Assembly (NCBI GenBank): GCA_945918815.1
Contig: CAMEIU010000096.1
Span: forward strand, 1 to 8,111
Direction: 5' to 3'
DNA length: 8,111 bases
From: an uncultured Clostridia bacterium
GTDB lineage: Bacteria > Bacillota > Clostridia > Oscillospirales > Oscillospiraceae
The notes beneath the pieces were generated by a model. The model saw only the letters and a list, made by a program, of their open reading frames with translations, had not been told where the DNA came from and made no database searches. Position numbers and translations under genes: made by a program. Positions within the stretch are counted from its first letter, which is position 1. Each line of letters starts with the position of its first letter. Shown piece after piece: positions 1 through 6,312 of the stretch.

Positions 1-1405
1 GGTGGTTGGTGGGCTGATCCAGCACCAGCACATTGGCGCCGGAGAGCATCATTTTCGACAGCATACAGCGAACCTTCTCACCGCCGGACAGGACGTTCAC
101 AGGCTTGAACGCGTCCTCCCCGGAGAAGAGCATCCGCCCCAGGAAGCCCCGGAGATAAACATCGTCCTTCTTGGCGGAGTACTGGCGAATCCAGTCCACC
201 AGTTCCATGGTGCAGCCCTCAAAATACTCGGAGTTGTCCTTGGGGAGGTAGCTGCGGGAGGTGGACACGCCCCACTTGACGCTACCCTCGTCGGGCTCCA
301 GCTCCCCCATGAGAATCTTGAACAATGTGGTCTGTGCCAGCTCGTTCTCGCCCACCAGGGCCACCTTGTCGGTTCTTCCCAGGGAGAAATACACATCGTC
401 CAAGAGTTTCACTCCGTCCACAGTCTTGGCGACATTATTCACCGAGAGACTGTCCTTACCCAGCTCCCGCTCCGGCTGGAAGCCCACAAAGGGATACCGG
501 CGGGTGGAGCAGGGAATCTCCTCCACGGAGAGCTTGTCCAGGAGCTTCCGCCGGGAGGTGGCCTGCTTGCTCTTGGACTTGTTGGCGGCGAACCGGGCGA
601 TGAAGGCCTGGAGCTCTTCAATCTTCTCCTGGTTCCGCTTGTTCTTGTTCTTCAGCAGGGACTGCACCAGCTGGGAGGACTCGTACCAGAAATCGTAGTT
701 GCCCACATACATCTTGATCTTGCCGTAGTCAATATCCACAATGTGGGTGCAGACAGTGTTCAGGAAGTGGCGGTCGTGGGAGACCACGATCACCGTGCCC
801 GGGAAGTCCAGGAGGAAGTCCTCCAGCCAGTTGATGGCCTCGATGTCCAGGTTGTTGGTGGGCTCGTCCAGCATGACGATGTCCGGCTTGCCGAACAAGG
901 CCCGGGCCAGCAGGACCTTGACCTTGAGTCTCGGGTCCGTGTCGCCCATGAGATCGTAATGCAGCTCCACGGGGATGCCCAGGCCCTGGAGAATGCGGCT
1001 GGCGTCGGACTCGGCCTCCCAGCCGTCCATCTCGGCGAACTCCGCCTCCAATTCGGCGGCCCGGATGCCGTCCTCCTCGGAGAAATCCGGCTTCTCATAG
1101 AGGGCGTCCTTTTCCTTCATCACGTCGTAGAGGTGCTGGTTGCCCATGATGACCGTGTCCATGATGGTGTAGGCGTCGTACTGAAACTGGTCCTGCTTCA
1201 GCACGGACATACGCACATTGGGCTGAATGGACACGAATCCGGCGGTGCTTTCCAGGTCGCCGGAGAGAATCCGCAAAAACGTGGATTTTCCCGCCCCGTT
1301 GGCGCCGATGACGCCGTAGCAGTTTCCTGCGGTGAACTGCAAGTCCACATTCTTAAACAGAACCTGCCCGCCAAACTGTACAGAGAGATTGCTGACTGTG
1401 ATCAT
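1..1405 (-). CDS. ykpA: ABC-F family ATPase, YkpA/YbiT type (partial, C-terminus beyond window)
   Basis: This is the first 468 residues of a soluble twin-nucleotide-binding-domain ABC-F protein, a class that binds the ribosomal E site and relieves translational stalls. NBD1 has Walker A GANGAGKST at 34-42, Walker B LDEPTNNLD from 179 with catalytic E181, and H-loop H210. The charged linker that contacts P-site tRNA spans about 245-312. NBD2 has signature LSGGE at 439-443 and Walker B D463. From memory the sequence follows B. subtilis YkpA closely along its whole length (for example GNYDFWYESSQ and YFEGCTMELVDWIRQYS); E. coli YbiT is the more distant relative. NBD2 Walker A is degenerate (GENELAQTT at 352-360, Gln for Lys), Q464 replaces the catalytic Glu, and the NBD1 signature is DPRLK at 157-161. 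The ATG at 1405 has GAGGTAG at 1414-1420, 8 nt upstream. About 70 residues are missing if it has the family's usual ~540. There are no membrane segments. The exact physiological role of YkpA is not settled. Confidence 0.93.
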   Translation of the reverse strand, partial: MITVSNLSVQFGGQVLFKNVDLQFTAGNCYGVIGANGAGKSTFLRILSGDLESTAGFVSIQPNVRMSVLKQDQFQYDAYTIMDTVIMGNQHLYDVMKEKDALYEKPDFSEEDGIRAAELEAEFAEMDGWEAESDASRILQGLGIPVELHYDLMGDTDPRLKVKVLLARALFGKPDIVMLDEPTNNLDIEAINWLEDFLLDFPGTVIVVSHDRHFLNTVCTHIVDIDYGKIKMYVGNYDFWYESSQLVQSLLKNKNKRNQEKIEELQAFIARFAANKSKSKQATSRRKLLDKLSVEEIPCSTRRYPFVGFQPERELGKDSLSVNNVAKTVDGVKLLDDVYFSLGRTDKVALVGENELAQTTLFKILMGELEPDEGSVKWGVSTSRSYLPKDNSEYFEGCTMELVDWIRQYSAKKDDVYLRGFLGRMLFSGEDAFKPVNVLSGGEKVRCMLSKMMLSGANVLVLDQPTNH

Positions 1406-1437
1406 AAAATGTTCTACCTCGCAAAATTATTCAGCTT

Positions 1438-1466
1438 ATTATAACACGGGATGATTCAATTGACAA
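1438..1466 (-). promoter_or_regulatory. Sigma-A-type promoter of the ABC-F gene
   Basis: Reading the minus strand, TTGTCA (1466-1461) and TATAAT (1443-1438) are separated by exactly 17 nt. The -10 lies 32 nt upstream of the start codon, so the leader should be short. The -35 hexamer falls inside the first copy of the 14-bp tandem repeat. The call is from sequence match only. Confidence 0.75.
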
Positions 1467-1507
1467 TGGACAATTGACAATGGACAATGAAGGTGTCACT
1501 TCGTGAC
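1457..1507. repeat. 14-bp tandem direct repeat plus small hairpin
   Basis: CAATTGACAATGGA occurs twice without a gap (1457-1470 and 1471-1484) and is followed by the start of a third copy (CAATGA). A small perfect hairpin, GTCAC-TTC-GTGAC, follows at 1495-1507. As I recall, similar 'caattgacaatgga' runs are common between genes in clostridia. The repeat contributes the -35 box of the minus-strand ABC-F promoter. Confidence 0.8.
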
Positions 1508-1596
1508 GAAAAATGATTCTGCCGGCGCTGGATGCCCAAAGGGCGGCCTGGGGGTGCTTGACAAGCAATTGCCGGTTCATCACCTCCGGGTCCCAA

Positions 1597-1685
1597 TGCA
1601 GGGCGCGGCGACTCGACGCGCCGTTGGGCGGCCGGTTCCGGAATATGGGTGCGTACAGCGGCACGTCCGGTGGCCGTGCCCTACA
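1597..1685. repeat. Twin-hairpin dispersed repeat, copy A
   Basis: This 89-bp unit begins TGCAGGGC and ends GCCCTACA. It holds two short hairpins: GGCGCG (1602-1607) with CGCGCC (1617-1622), and GGCACG (1660-1665) with CGTGCC (1675-1680). It aligns end to end with copy D at 4090-4180: the outer ~27 bp on each side are nearly identical and the middle differs. It lies between divergent genes and encodes nothing convincing. Confidence 0.8.
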
Positions 1686-1701
1686 AAAGCCCGCAGGACA
1701 C

Positions 1702-1721
1702 AAGGGCCTGTACAGACCCTT
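1702..1721. repeat. 20-bp near-palindrome
   Basis: AAGGG, the perfect palindrome CTGTACAG, and CCCTT form a near-perfect 20-bp inverted repeat with one mismatched pair (C1707/A1716). A second small palindrome, TTCAATTGAA, follows at 1720-1729. There is no T-run in either direction, so it is not an obvious terminator. It lies 28 bp upstream of the htpG -35 and could bind a dimeric protein, but nothing shows that. Confidence 0.4.
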
Positions 1722-1748
1722 CAATTGAAAATTTTCTGTGAATGCCTC

Positions 1749-1776
1749 TTGCAAAACAGGAGAAAGAAGCTATAAT
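1749..1776 (+). promoter_or_regulatory. htpG promoter (sigma-A type)
   Basis: TTGCAA (1749-1754) and a perfect TATAAT (1771-1776) are separated by 16 nt. The predicted transcription start, about 1783, falls within the left arm of the CIRCE operator, the usual arrangement for HrcA repression. The leader to the ATG would be about 70 nt. Confidence 0.85.
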
Positions 1777-1813
1777 AAGGTTAGCACTCAAAAGGAAAGA
1801 GTGCTAACCTTAT
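1775..1813 (+). promoter_or_regulatory. CIRCE operator (HrcA binding site) upstream of htpG
   Basis: TTAGCACTC (1781-1789), nine bases, then GAGTGCTAA (1799-1807) matches the CIRCE consensus without a mismatch. The inverted repeat continues perfectly outwards to 15-bp arms (1775-1789 and 1799-1813). HrcA repressor dimers bind CIRCE and are released when heat or misfolded protein occupies GroEL, so htpG here should belong to the HrcA regulon. No hrcA gene is in the window. Confidence 0.97.
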
Positions 1814-1855
1814 GCTTTGTAAAAAATTAAATTTATCATAGAAGGACGTGTCATT

Positions 1856-3769
1856 ATGGAATCGGAAAAGAAAGAATTTCAAGCGGAAAGCAAACGGCTT
1901 TTGGATTTGATGATCAACTCCATCTACACCAACCAGGAGATCTTCCTGCGGGAGATCATCTCCAACGCTTCGGACGCCATTGATAAGCTGGCCTACCTGG
2001 CCCTGACGGACCAGAACGTGGGCCTGAACCGGGACGACTTCTGCATCTGGCTCAAGGCCGATCCCAAGTACCGCCTGCTGACCGTGTCGGATAACGGCAT
2101 CGGCATGAGCAAGGAGGAGATGGAGCAGAACCTGGGTACCATCGCCAAGAGCGGCTCTCTCCAGTTCAAGAAGGAACTGGACGAGAACGCCGACGTGGAT
2201 ATCATCGGCCAGTTCGGCGTGGGCTTCTACTCCGCCTTCATGGTCTCCGAGGCTGTCACCGTGATCTCCAAGAAGTACGGCAGCGACGAAGCCTGGATGT
2301 GGCAGTCCTCCGGCGCCGACGGTTACACCATGACTCCCTGCGAGAAGGAGACCCCCGGCACCGACGTGATCATGAAGCTGAAAGCCGACACCGAGGATGA
2401 GAAGTACGAGCGGTTCCTGAAGACCTATGAGCTGCGGAACCTGGTCAAGAAATGCTCCGACTACATCCGCTATCCCATCAAGATGGACGTGGAGACCCAG
2501 AAAATGAAGGAGCAGCCGGAGCCCAAGGAGGGCGAGGAAGCCCCGAAGCCCGAGTATGAGACCGTCATCGAGACCGAAACCTTCAATTCCATGGTCCCCC
2601 TGTGGCAGCGGAATAAGAAGGAAATCACCGCAGAGGAATACAACCAGTTCTATAAGGATAAATTCTACGACTTTGAGGCCCCCCTGGCCACCATCCACAT
2701 CAGTGTGGAGGGCAACGTGACCTACAAGGCCATGCTGTTCATTCCCAGCCGCACCCCCTATGACTACTACACCAAGGAGTATAAGAAGGGCCTGCAGCTC
2801 TACTCCTCCGGCGTCCTGATCATGGAGAACTGCGCCGACCTGCTGCCGGAGCACTTCCGCTTCGTCAAGGGCGTGGTGGACTCCCAGGATTTGAGCCTGC
2901 ATATACCCCGTGAGATGCTCCAGCACGACCGGCAGCCGAAAATCATCGCCGCCAACCTGGAGAAGAAGATCAAGGCCGAGCTGGTGAAGATGCTGACCAA
3001 CGACCGGGAGAAGTACGAGAAGTTCTTCGCCGCCTTTGGCCGCCAGCTGAAATACGGTGTGGTCCAGGACTACGGCATGCACAAGGACCTCCTGCAGGAG
3101 CTGCTGCTGTTCTGGTCCAGTAAGGAGAACAAGCTGGTCACACTGAAAGAATACGTGGACGCCATGCCGGAGGAGCAGAAGTATATCTACTACGCCACCG
3201 GCGAGAGCCGCAGCCGTCTTTCCCAGCTGCCCCAGGCCGAGACCGTCCGGGACAAGGGCTATGACATTCTGTTCTTCACCGAGGACGTGGACGAATTCAT
3301 CCCCCAGACCCTCATGAAGTTCCAGGAGAAAGAATTCCGCAACGTGAACATGGAGGACCTGGGCCTGGAGACCGACGAGGAAAAGAAGCAGGCCGAGGAA
3401 AACCAGGAGAACGAGAAGGACGTGCTGGACTTCGTCAAGGAGACCCTGGGCGACAAGGTCAAGGAGGTCCGCATCAGCCACACCCTCCGCAGCCATCCCG
3501 TCTGCCTGGTGCCCGACGCCGGGATGAGCTTCGAGATGGAGAAGTATATGAAGCGGGTGAACCCGGAATTCAGCTATGAGACCGGCCGCATCCTGGAGCT
3601 CAACGCCAGCCATCCCGCCTTCGCCGCTTTGAAGACGGCCATGGCAGAGGACAAGGAAAAGGCCGAACGCTATGCCAAGCTGCTCTACAGCCAGGCCATG
3701 CTCATCGCCGACCTGCCCCTGGATAACCCGACGGATTACACCGACCTTGTTTGCAGCCTGATGAAGTAA
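1856..3769 (+). CDS. htpG: Molecular chaperone HtpG (bacterial Hsp90)
   Basis: This is a cytosolic ATP-dependent homodimeric chaperone of 637 residues, the normal length. The N-terminal GHKL ATPase domain (about 1-215) shows all expected motifs: catalytic E33 and N37 in REIISNASDAIDKL, D79 in SDNGIGM, GTIAKSGS at 94-101, and the G-box GQFGVGFYS at 118-126. A short charged linker (about 216-240) leads to the middle domain, where R352 in HIPREMLQHD corresponds to the conserved arginine that helps ATP hydrolysis. The C-terminal third carries the dimerisation domain after an acidic Lys/Glu/Gln-rich stretch. No C-terminal MEEVD is present, as expected for bacteria. The ATG at 1856 is preceded by AGAAGGA (1840-1846) with a 9-nt gap. 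The gene stands alone as a single unit under its own promoter and a CIRCE operator. Confidence 0.98.
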   Translation: MESEKKEFQAESKRLLDLMINSIYTNQEIFLREIISNASDAIDKLAYLALTDQNVGLNRDDFCIWLKADPKYRLLTVSDNGIGMSKEEMEQNLGTIAKSGSLQFKKELDENADVDIIGQFGVGFYSAFMVSEAVTVISKKYGSDEAWMWQSSGADGYTMTPCEKETPGTDVIMKLKADTEDEKYERFLKTYELRNLVKKCSDYIRYPIKMDVETQKMKEQPEPKEGEEAPKPEYETVIETETFNSMVPLWQRNKKEITAEEYNQFYKDKFYDFEAPLATIHISVEGNVTYKAMLFIPSRTPYDYYTKEYKKGLQLYSSGVLIMENCADLLPEHFRFVKGVVDSQDLSLHIPREMLQHDRQPKIIAANLEKKIKAELVKMLTNDREKYEKFFAAFGRQLKYGVVQDYGMHKDLLQELLLFWSSKENKLVTLKEYVDAMPEEQKYIYYATGESRSRLSQLPQAETVRDKGYDILFFTEDVDEFIPQTLMKFQEKEFRNVNMEDLGLETDEEKKQAEENQENEKDVLDFVKETLGDKVKEVRISHTLRSHPVCLVPDAGMSFEMEKYMKRVNPEFSYETGRILELNASHPAFAALKTAMAEDKEKAERYAKLLYSQAMLIADLPLDNPTDYTDLVCSLMK

Positions 3770-3795
3770 TATCGTACGCACGAACCAATCACACC

Positions 3796-3860
3796 GTAGG
3801 GGCGACCCTTGCGGTCGCCCGAAAGCTTGCACCAACGGGCGGTATGTATGCCGCCCCTAC
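3796..3860. repeat. Twin-hairpin dispersed repeat, copy B (possible htpG terminator)
   Basis: The unit starts GTAGGGGCG and ends CGCCCCTAC, a perfect 9-bp terminal inverted repeat. Inside are two hairpins: GGGCGACC-CTTGC-GGTCGCCC (3800-3820), and GGGCGG (3837-3842) with CCGCCC (3851-3856). It begins 27 nt after the htpG stop codon, so the first hairpin may help end the htpG transcript, but no T-run follows. Confidence 0.8.
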
Positions 3861-3880
3861 AGTGCGTGCTCGATGCAACT

Positions 3881-3914
3881 CTGTAGGGGACGCATATATG
3901 CGTCCCGTTTACAG
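3881..3914. repeat. Single-hairpin dispersed repeat, copy C (half unit)
   Basis: A perfect 20-bp palindrome (3887-3906; arm GGGACGCATA) is flanked by CTGTA (3881-3885) and TACAG (3910-3914). It shares the CTGTAGGGG terminus with copies B and D but has one hairpin instead of two, so it looks like a half element. Only 20 bp separate it from copy B, and their facing ends (CCCCTACAG and CTGTAGGGG) are perfect inverted copies. Confidence 0.75.
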
Positions 3915-3990
3915 GCAGCTGCGTTGGCTTCCAGGGCTACAGGGAACCTTGATTTCCTTGAATTTTAGATGGTACGCTGGATCACCGGCA

Positions 3991-4080
3991 AAGCAACGCT
4001 CTCACCCCCAGACTATCAAATGTCTAGGAATGAGAGCGTTGCTTCCGTGTTACCACCCTAATTCACCTGACGGTGTGATG
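3991..4080 (-). promoter_or_regulatory. 3' part of a T-box leader, probably a decayed orphan
   Basis: On the minus strand a small CACC-GTCA-GGTG hairpin is followed by AGGGTGGTAACACG (4059-4046), matching the T-box consensus AGGGUGGNACCRCG at 13 of 14 positions. Directly after it comes a terminator-like stem with perfect 14-bp arms (4044-4031 and 4004-3991), partly extended inside by AGAC/GTCT. UAGGG of the T-box can also pair with UCCUA (4029-4025), the usual antiterminator alternative. T-boxes sense uncharged tRNA and control aminoacyl-tRNA synthetase or amino-acid genes. Here only TTT follows the stem instead of a long U-run, I cannot see a convincing specifier stem I upstream, and there is no minus-strand gene downstream, only the end of htpG on the other strand. 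I infer a leftover of a lost or moved gene. Confidence 0.6.
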
Positions 4081-4086
4081 CACTGC

Positions 4087-4183
4087 CACTGTAGGGCGCG
4101 GCGACCCGACGCGCCGTTTGGAAGTTGGTTCCGGGATGCAGCTGCCCTGCATGCGGCACGTCCGGTGGCCGTGCCCTACAGTG
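4087..4183. repeat. Twin-hairpin dispersed repeat, copy D
   Basis: CACTGTAGGGC (4087-4097) and GCCCTACAGTG (4173-4183) form a perfect 11-bp terminal inverted repeat. Inside are GGCGCG (4095-4100) with CGCGCC (4110-4115), and GGCACG (4155-4160) with CGTGCC (4170-4175). Apart from the middle it is nearly the same as copy A. It lies immediately upstream, in the minus-strand sense, of the T-box remnant. The 4184-4259 stretch beyond it shows only ATGCAT palindromes at 4193 and 4211 and nothing I can name. Confidence 0.85.
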
Positions 4184-4259
4184 TAGGTGCCATGCATTGG
4201 ACCGGCATCATGCATACCTCGCCAAATTCCAATTCTCCGTGCCGCGCGAGAGCGCTTTG

Positions 4260-5288
4260 TCATTCAATCAACGGCCGCAAAATCCCGTATCCTTCAAACC
4301 GGGTGTCACGGGAGGCGGTCAGGAAGACCACCTGGACGGCGGGGTCTTCCAGGCTGTCCTGGAAGGTTCCGACCAGACCGGCCACGGTGCTGCCGTCGCT
4401 GGCTTCCAGATAGACCCGGTCGGAGTATTGGACCACCTGGGGATTGCTGGAGCCGAAGCTGACGCGGATGGGATAGGCGTCCAGGGCGGTGCGGATGGCT
4501 TCTGCGGCCAGGGCCGCGGCCTCCGCCCGGGAGACCTCCTGGTCATAGACGATGTTCTCGCTGTCCGGCACATAGAAATCCGCGAACACCACTTCGTCAA
4601 AGCCCAGACCGGAAAGCTCCTTGGCGATGGAGATCAGATAGTTCTGCACATCCTCCTCCAACGGGTCCAGCCAGTAGCAGCCCTCGCTGTCCATCCACAG
4701 AGCGCCGGAGGACAGGGGCAGGCCGCAGGACTGGTTGGCCAGGGCAAAGTTGTTGTCGGAGAAGGAGGGCACCCGGGCGATGAGATACAGGTCCTCCCGG
4801 CTGCTGAGTTCCTCCAAAAACGCTGTGACGGCCGGAATGTCCGCGCTGGACTGGACCGCGCCGGGGATGGTGGAGGCGTAGTAGAAGTTGCCGTAGATGC
4901 TCTTCATATCCAGCAGCAGAGCGGCCACCGGCTCCTGCTCCGCCAGGGTCTCCGTGACCGACGGCATGTCCAGGAGCATGGAGGTGGTTGCATAAAATCC
5001 GGCCAGCTGCTTCATTTCCTTGTTGGCCTGGGAGGAAACGGCCACATTGTCCTCCGGGGCCATGACCTGCACCGGGTACTGGGACAGGTCCGTGGTCTCC
5101 ATGGGAGTCCGGTCCGACTGGAGATCCTGGGCATAGTTCAGCTCCACCCCGTTATCGGTGTAGACCAGGAACCGCTGTAAGTAGATGAACCGCAGAAGGC
5201 AGGCCACAAAGACCACCAGGACGATTCCGCCCAGGACGGCCAGCAGGATCTTGGCCCGCCGCTTGTTGCGGTAGGAAAAAATACGCAA
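4260..5288 (-). CDS. Membrane-anchored putative glycoside hydrolase-like protein (DUF4015-like)
   Basis: The 342-residue protein has a basic N-terminus (SYRNKRRAK) and one hydrophobic segment at about 13-36 with no signal-peptidase site that I can see, so it is probably a single-pass protein with its bulk outside the cell. The outer part resembles the TIM-barrel-like DUF4015 family from memory: LLLDMKS at 124-130, YLIARVPSFSDNNFA at 168-182, WLDP at 206-209, and GLGFDEVVFADFYVP at 227-241, where the family more often has a 'FDEIQFDYVRFP'-like strand. Candidate acidic residues are D127, D231, E232 and D237; substrate and catalysis are unknown. Translation must start at the TTG at 5288, because no ATG or GTG lies near in frame and AAGGGGG sits 10 nt upstream. 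It follows the prmA stop by 15 nt, so co-transcription is likely. Family assignment is moderate and enzyme activity is not established. Confidence 0.7.
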   Translation of the reverse strand: MRIFSYRNKRRAKILLAVLGGIVLVVFVACLLRFIYLQRFLVYTDNGVELNYAQDLQSDRTPMETTDLSQYPVQVMAPEDNVAVSSQANKEMKQLAGFYATTSMLLDMPSVTETLAEQEPVAALLLDMKSIYGNFYYASTIPGAVQSSADIPAVTAFLEELSSREDLYLIARVPSFSDNNFALANQSCGLPLSSGALWMDSEGCYWLDPLEEDVQNYLISIAKELSGLGFDEVVFADFYVPDSENIVYDQEVSRAEAAALAAEAIRTALDAYPIRVSFGSSNPQVVQYSDRVYLEASDGSTVAGLVGTFQDSLEDPAVQVVFLTASRDTRFEGYGILRPLIE

Positions 5289-5305
5289 ACCGATGCCGCC
5301 CCCTT
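5288..5305 (-). promoter_or_regulatory. RBS and TTG start of the DUF4015-like gene, overlapping the prmA stop
   Basis: On the minus strand AAGGGGG (5305-5299) overlaps the last two bases of the prmA TAA (5306-5304) and lies 10 nt upstream of TTG (5288-5286). The overlap of stop codon and ribosome binding site suggests translational coupling. A TTG start usually lowers initiation, so the membrane protein may be made at a lower level than PrmA. Confidence 0.7.
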
Positions 5306-6275
5306 ACGCCAGCCGGGCGGTGATCTGGCACCAGTCCTCCATGGTGTTCACGGCGTCGATCCGCAGGCTCGCCCCTTCGATGGCAGCCCGGACCTCGTCG
5401 AGCCTCTGGTCCAGAATGCCGGAGCAGATGAACACGCCGTCCTTCCGCAGGAAGTGGGGCACCACCTGGGACAGGGGAATGATCACGTCGGCCACAATGT
5501 TGGCCAGAACCATATCGTATCCGCCCTGGGCCAGCCGCTCCATCATGGTCCGGTCGCCGATGACGTCGCCGGTGGCGGCAGTGAACCGGTCGGCGTGGAG
5601 ATCATTGATGGCGGCATTCTCCCGGGCGATGTCCTCGGCCTTGGGGTCGATGTCCACACCGGTGGCCGTGGCGGCTCCCAGCAGCAGGGCCGTGATGGAC
5701 AGAATGCCGCTGCCGCTGCCGAGATCGATGACCCGCTCGCCGCCGCGGATCAAATTCTCCATGGCAATCATGCACATCTGGGTGGATGCATGGGCCCCGG
5801 TGCCGAAGATCATGCCCGGGTCCAGCAGAATGGGCAGGCGGCCTTCCGAATTCTCCGGCGAGAGCCACTGGGGTACCACCAGAAGCCGCTTTCCGATGGG
5901 CAGCGGCTGATAGTACTGCTTCCAGTTGTTTTCCCAATCCTCATCCTTCAGATTGGCGAGACCGATCTCCAAGGAGCCCAGATCCACCTTGGGATACTGC
6001 TGCTTCAAAAGGGCCATCTGGGTCTTCAAATCGCTGACGGCATCCATGGCCCCGGGACCGTCCTCCAGGTACAGGCGAATCTGGGACAGGCCCTCCATCT
6101 GCTTCGCCAGGTCCTCGTCCACATAGTCCCAGTATTGTTTATTGTTCTCGAGAAAATCATCAAACTCCGCCTGATCGTCCATAATAAAGCTGTCATAGCC
6201 CAGCACCGTCAAACGCTCGGCCAGAAGCTCAATTCCGGCGGAAGAAGTCTGGATCGTCAATTCAAGCCACTGCAT
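5304..6275 (-). CDS. prmA: Ribosomal protein L11 methyltransferase PrmA
   Basis: This cytosolic enzyme uses S-adenosylmethionine to methylate ribosomal protein L11. At 323 residues it is close to the family norm. An N-terminal substrate-recognition domain (about 1-100) is followed by the hallmark DWENNWK at 113-119, then FGTGAHAST at 157-165, and the methyltransferase domain with motif I VIDLGSGSGILS at 182-193, acidic D208/D210 after strand 2, and LANIVADVI at 257-265. FGTGAH normally reads FGTG.H with Pro or Ala next, so it is intact. The ATG at 6275 is chosen over upstream in-frame starts because GGAGG (6281-6285) precedes it by 5 nt, and the 30 residues upstream come from repeat copy E. 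It heads a probable two-gene operon with the DUF4015-like gene. Confidence 0.96.
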   Translation of the reverse strand: MQWLELTIQTSSAGIELLAERLTVLGYDSFIMDDQAEFDDFLENNKQYWDYVDEDLAKQMEGLSQIRLYLEDGPGAMDAVSDLKTQMALLKQQYPKVDLGSLEIGLANLKDEDWENNWKQYYQPLPIGKRLLVVPQWLSPENSEGRLPILLDPGMIFGTGAHASTQMCMIAMENLIRGGERVIDLGSGSGILSITALLLGAATATGVDIDPKAEDIARENAAINDLHADRFTAATGDVIGDRTMMERLAQGGYDMVLANIVADVIIPLSQVVPHFLRKDGVFICSGILDQRLDEVRAAIEGASLRIDAVNTMEDWCQITARLA

Positions 6276-6280
6276 AAGTG

Positions 6281-6286
6281 CCTCCA
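6281..6286 (-). promoter_or_regulatory. prmA ribosome binding site
   Basis: TGGAGG on the minus strand lies 5 nt upstream of the ATG at 6275. It fixes the prmA start and rules out an extension to 6365, which would translate into a palindromic repeat. Confidence 0.8.
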
Positions 6287-6312
6287 GAGAGAATGATTTG
6301 CCTGCTATCCAT

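Noticed and set aside
2..1444. 480-codon open frame on the plus strand, opposite the ABC-F gene
   Set aside because: Same antisense-shadow composition. The minus-strand reading gives a full set of ABC-F motifs, a promoter and a ribosome binding site.
1431..1775. Small open frames on both strands between the ABC-F gene and htpG
   Set aside because: They translate the 14-bp tandem repeat (SIVNCPLSI-like peptide) and repeat copy A, and they overlap promoters.
1781..3835. 684-codon open frame on the minus strand, opposite htpG
   Set aside because: It mirrors the codons of a textbook HtpG, has low-complexity His/Leu/Val/Gly-rich composition with no recognisable motif, and lacks a sensible ribosome binding site. 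GC-rich third positions leave few stops in this antisense frame.
3991..4044. 14-bp inverted repeat read as a plus-strand htpG terminator
   Set aside because: On the plus strand it is followed by CCGTGTTACC with no T-run and lies over 220 bp after the stop codon. The T-box reading on the minus strand explains both the stem and its neighbour motif.
3796..4183. CRISPR-like array from the repeated CTGTAGGGG motifs
   Set aside because: Copies vary in length, orientation and internal sequence, spacing is irregular, and no cas gene is present.
3751..4413. 220-codon plus-strand frame across the htpG downstream region
   Set aside because: It translates repeat copies B, C and D (VGATLAVARK- and MYAAPT-like strings that typically arise from such repeats) and then runs antisense to the next gene.
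4125..5180. 351-codon plus-strand frame opposite the DUF4015-like gene
   Set aside because: It begins inside repeat copy D and continues as an antisense shadow. The minus-strand reading has a membrane segment and family-like motifs.
5454..6296. 280-codon plus-strand frame opposite prmA
   Set aside because: Antisense shadow of a clear PrmA; no ribosome binding site or motif.
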